Origin: Glycomyces arizonensis DSM 44726
GTDB lineage: Bacteria; Actinomycetota; Actinomycetes; Mycobacteriales; Micromonosporaceae
NCBI RefSeq assembly: GCF_000482705.1
Contig: NZ_AXWO01000027.1
Coordinates: 1 to 64,000 of the forward strand
Length of the DNA: 64,000 nucleotides
Reading direction: 5' to 3'
Under the pieces are notes generated by a model, which worked only from the letters and a program-made list of their open reading frames with translations, searched no databases and was not told the DNA's origin. Of the stretch, positions 61,395 to 64,000 are shown piece by piece. The position numbers were made by a program, and so were the translations under genes. Position 1 is the first letter of the stretch. Every line of letters begins with the position of its first letter.

Positions 61395-62938
61395 CACTGC
61401 TCCTCTGCTTCCTTCCGGTCGTTCGGCAGCCGGTTCGTCGGATGGTCCCCGGTCGCCCACAGATACTGCACGGCATAGGCCCGCCACGGCCGCCAGGCCT
61501 CGGCCGCGCCCGTCAGCGCCCGCGGCGAGGACGGCAACCCCAGACACTTGGCGCCCTTGACCACGCCCAGGTCGCCCACCGGGAACGCGTCCGGGTCGCC
61601 CAGGGCCCGCATGGCGATCATCTCGACCGTCCACGGCCCCACCCCCGGCACCCGCGCCAGCGCCGTCCGCGTCGCGTCCCAGTCCGCGCCCGGCCCCACC
61701 TCGACCCGGCCGTCCGCGATCGCCGCGGCCAAGGCCACCACGGTCTGGGCCCGGCGCCGCGGCATCGCCAACTCGCCCGGATCGATCCGGGCGACCCGCT
61801 CCGGCGCAGGGAACAGGCGAGCCAGGCCCCCTTCGGGGTCGTCAACTCGCTCGCCGTACCGCTCGGCGAGCCGGGCGGCGACCGTGGCCGCCGCCGCGGT
61901 GGAGACCTGCTGGCCGATCACCGCGCGCAGCGCGTACTCCTCGCCGTCGGCCTTGCGCGGCACCCGCCGCCCCGGCGTCTTCTTCACCAGCGGCCCCAGC
62001 AGCGCATCGGCGCCGAGCACCTCCTGGGCGGCCACCGGGTCGGCGTCCAAATCCAGGGCCCTGCGGCACCGGGCCACCGCGGCGGTGACGTCGCGCACGT
62101 CCGTCAAGCGCAGGCGGCACTCGACGTACCCTTCGGCCGGGCGCAGCGATGCGATCCCGGGCCCGTGCGGCAGCGACAGCGTCCGCCGATACGCCCCGTC
62201 CCGCCACTCCTCGACGCCCGGCGCCGCCGCGGCGACCAGGTGCCCGAACAGGTTCGACGCCTCGAACGGCTCCCGGTAGGCCAGCCGCAGCCGCAGCGCC
62301 CCGCCCGCCTCGGCGGCCCCCCGGCCCCGGCTTCGGGCGCGGCGGCGCAGCTCAGTGGGGGAGCAGGCGTACACCTCGGCGACGACGCGGTTGAACGCCC
62401 GAATCGAGGCGAACCCGGCGGCGAACGCCACCCGGCCCAGCTCCATGTCGCTCGACTCGATCAGGACGCGGGCGCACTGGGCCCGCTGGGCGCGGGCCAG
62501 CGCGGCCGGTCCGGCGCCGACCTCGGCGATCAGCAGTCGTTCGAGCTGCCGCAGCGAATACCCCAGCCGCCCGGCCAGGCCGGCGGCCCCTTCGCGGTCG
62601 ACCACGCCCTCACCGATCAGCCGCATCGCCCGAGCGGTCACGTCGCTGCGCCAGTCCCACTGCGGGGAGCCGGGCGCGGCGTCCGGGCGGCACCGCTTGC
62701 ACGCCCGGTAGCCCGCCTCTTGGGCCGAGGCGGCCGAGGCGTAGAACCGCATGTGCTCGCGTTTGGGCTTGACCGCCGGGCACGAGGGCCGGCAGTAGAT
62801 GCCGGTGGAGGTGACCGCGAGGAACACCCAGCCGTCGAACCGGGCGTCCCGCCCGGCCACGGCCGATTGCAGGCGCTCGGTGTCGACGAGCATGTCGGAG
62901 AAGACCATGCCCCCAAGCGTGCCCCCGCCCGCCGACAT
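61394..62938 (-). CDS. alkA: Ada-AlkA fusion: DNA methyl sensor and 3-methyladenine glycosylase
   Basis: A 514-residue fusion. Residues about 15 to 85 are the Ada N-terminal domain with zinc ligands Cys49, Cys53, Cys80 and Cys83 (YCRPSC...CKRC); Cys49 accepts methyl groups from phosphotriesters and switches on DNA binding. An AraC-type double helix-turn-helix follows (about 95 to 195), then an AlkA glycosylase (about 210 to 500) with the helix-hairpin-helix [20 protein letters not shown] and catalytic Asp in FPVGDLGV. It can thus sense alkylation and repair 3-methyladenine. ATG 62938 or ATG 62908 may be the start. It lies 20 bases after the recombinase gene and overlaps ogt. Confidence 0.94.
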   Translation of the reverse strand: MSAGGGTLGGMVFSDMLVDTERLQSAVAGRDARFDGWVFLAVTSTGIYCRPSCPAVKPKREHMRFYASAASAQEAGYRACKRCRPDAAPGSPQWDWRSDVTARAMRLIGEGVVDREGAAGLAGRLGYSLRQLERLLIAEVGAGPAALARAQRAQCARVLIESSDMELGRVAFAAGFASIRAFNRVVAEVYACSPTELRRRARSRGRGAAEAGGALRLRLAYREPFEASNLFGHLVAAAAPGVEEWRDGAYRRTLSLPHGPGIASLRPAEGYVECRLRLTDVRDVTAAVARCRRALDLDADPVAAQEVLGADALLGPLVKKTPGRRVPRKADGEEYALRAVIGQQVSTAAAATVAARLAERYGERVDDPEGGLARLFPAPERVARIDPGELAMPRRRAQTVVALAAAIADGRVEVGPGADWDATRTALARVPGVGPWTVEMIAMRALGDPDAFPVGDLGVVKGAKCLGLPSSPRALTGAAEAWRPWRAYAVQYLWATGDHPTNRLPNDRKEAEEQ

Positions 62939-62958
62939 CGACTAGCCAGAAAACGACA

Positions 62959-63936
62959 TCACGCTTCGGGCAGGTGCAGCCGGTCGACCGCCTCCCGGCT
63001 GCGCCTGGCCGGACGCCGGTCATAGCGGGCCGTCGTCGCCGGCGAGGCATGCCCGACCAGCGACTGCGTGATCGCCAGGTCCACCCCGGCGTCGAGCAGC
63101 TCCCCGATGAACGTGCGCCGGAAATCGTGCGGCGTGTGGCGCCGCTGCCCGGCCTCGACCAGGCGCTTGGTCAACAGGTCCGCGATCGCCTGCCCGGTCA
63201 TGCCCGATAGCCGATTGCCGGTGCGGCGCAGCCGCCCGGCCTTGTTGATCGGGCAGAACAGCGCCCCGGGGCCGTTGCCGCGCACGGCCATCCACCGCTC
63301 CAAGCGGGCGGCGGCCGCCTCGGTGAGGTACACCAGACGCTCCTTGTTGCCCTTGCCGACGATCCGGATCGACCGCTCGGCCTCGTCGTAGTCGGCCAGG
63401 CGCATCGATGCGATCTCCGAGCGGCGGCACCCGGTCGAATACAGCGCCGCCAGCACCGCCGCGTCCCTCGCCCCGGCCGGCGAGGAGTCCATGTCGCAGG
63501 CGTACAGGGCCGCGCCCAGCGCCTCGGCGTCCACCTGTGAGCCGACCGGCAGCCGCGAGGCCTTCACCGGCGGCAGGTCGCAGGCCCGCTGGTAGTCCTC
63601 GGCGGCCATCAGATCCAGCCGCCACGCCTCCTTGAGCACCCGCCGCAGCGCCGCCAGATGCTTGTTGACGTACGCGCCCGACCAGCCGCGGTCGATCATC
63701 GCCGCCCGCAGGCGCGAGGTGTGCTCATAGCGCAGCAGATGCCACGGCTGCCCTGCCCCCGAGACCGACTCGTCGCCGGACAGCAGCTGGGCGATCCGGT
63801 CCAGGCACCCGCGCATCGTCCGCCGCGACTCGGCCGACCCCAGCGAATCCAGATAGGCCCGGTACGGGTCGCGGCCCGGACCGGCCACGGCCGGCACCGC
63901 CTCCCATGACACCCCGGCGATCTCAGCAGACGACAT
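62959..63936 (-). CDS. Tyrosine recombinase (site-specific integrase)
   Basis: A 325-residue recombinase. A SAM-like core-binding domain (about 20 to 120) precedes the catalytic domain with Arg171 (STGCRRSEIASMRL), Lys195/198 (RIVGKGNKERL), His270 and Arg273 (HTPHDFRRTF), His296 (LVGHASPATTARY) and the nucleophile Tyr305. All are present, so it should be active. It resembles stand-alone XerC-like integrases of actinobacteria. No att site or phage gene is visible. ATG 63936 is six bases after TATGGT, with GGGGG between. It heads an apparent operon with ada-alkA and ogt, which is unusual for an integrase. Confidence 0.92.
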   Translation of the reverse strand: MSSAEIAGVSWEAVPAVAGPGRDPYRAYLDSLGSAESRRTMRGCLDRIAQLLSGDESVSGAGQPWHLLRYEHTSRLRAAMIDRGWSGAYVNKHLAALRRVLKEAWRLDLMAAEDYQRACDLPPVKASRLPVGSQVDAEALGAALYACDMDSSPAGARDAAVLAALYSTGCRRSEIASMRLADYDEAERSIRIVGKGNKERLVYLTEAAAARLERWMAVRGNGPGALFCPINKAGRLRRTGNRLSGMTGQAIADLLTKRLVEAGQRRHTPHDFRRTFIGELLDAGVDLAITQSLVGHASPATTARYDRRPARRSREAVDRLHLPEA

Positions 63937-63942
63937 GCCCCC

Positions 63943-63965
63943 ACCATAGTCGACCACCCTGACAA
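63943..63965 (-). promoter_or_regulatory. PafBC-like promoter of the recombinase-ada-ogt operon
   Basis: On the minus strand: TTGTCAGGG (63957-63965), eight bases, TATGGT (63943-63948), six bases, ATG. This matches the DNA-damage promoter form TTGTCRGTG-N8-TAnnnT in all but one base of the upstream box. Confidence 0.6.
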
Positions 63966-64000
63966 ACCACCCGGCCCGCACGCACCGGGAGTGCGCCGCC

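Noticed and set aside
61395..61634. Extended N terminus for Ogt
   Set aside because: The longer frame is antisense-like and inside the alkA coding region. ATG 61394 has a binding site and normal family length.

Overview
The window comes from a high-GC actinobacterium (Actinomycetota). The proof is a complete, ordered Pup-proteasome locus: arc, dop, pup, prcB, prcA, pafA, pafB, pafC, then tatA, tatC, helY and a 5'-3' exonuclease. RbpA, an mshEF-type DinB protein and a polyprenol-phosphate mannosyltransferase agree with this. The gene order matches the Mycobacterium tuberculosis region from the RecB-like nuclease and trmI through helY, but a PP2C phosphatase (between arc and dop) and a HAD phosphatase (between tatC and helY) have been inserted. 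The genus cannot be named from sequence alone.

Layout. 1-350: tail of an rRNA operon (23S end, 5S, terminator). 0.97-7 kb: a 49-residue membrane peptide, a carboxymuconolactone decarboxylase-family protein, a sugar porter and an FtsX/MacB-type ABC exporter with an elaborate operator. 7.1-10 kb: a two-component system and a RecB-like nuclease. 10-32.5 kb: the proteasome/tRNA methylase/Tat/helicase core. 32.7-40.2 kb: a polar amino acid ABC transporter, an amidohydrolase, a candidate non-coding RNA, then lnt, ppm1 and an FxsA-like protein. 40.3-43 kb: rbpA, a membrane-anchored Hsp70 and a PadR regulator. 43.2-46.2 kb: a LysR regulator, a MurA paralogue and a tail-anchored protein. 46.3-52 kb: small proteins, an orphan response regulator, YigZ, GH43, ArfB, a kinase-like protein and an unknown exported protein. 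52-64 kb: a DNA and RNA maintenance region with a DUF3516 helicase, two exonuclease III genes, Ada-AlkA, Ogt and a tyrosine recombinase, interspersed with exported proteins.

Two themes tie the window together. First, at least eighteen genes have a TAnnnT -10 hexamer 6 or 7 bases before the start codon, which indicates leaderless transcription; this includes dop, pafA and pafB. Second, four DNA-maintenance genes (recombinase-ada-ogt operon, helY and both exonuclease III genes) carry, 8 bases upstream of that -10, a sequence like the -35/-26 element of PafBC-dependent DNA-damage promoters (TTGTCRGTG-N8-TAnnnT). The regulator pafBC itself is encoded at 23.9-25.9 kb, so the window seems to hold both a regulator and part of its regulon.

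Other structures worth attention are tandem repeats that start exactly at the stop codons of three genes, a long hairpin between pup and prcB, a 12-base element shared by the 49-residue peptide/decarboxylase promoter region and the ABC exporter promoter, paired operators at padR, and an arfB gene that has lost its normal stop and runs antisense through a GH43 gene. No tRNA, CRISPR array, insertion sequence or prophage was seen.
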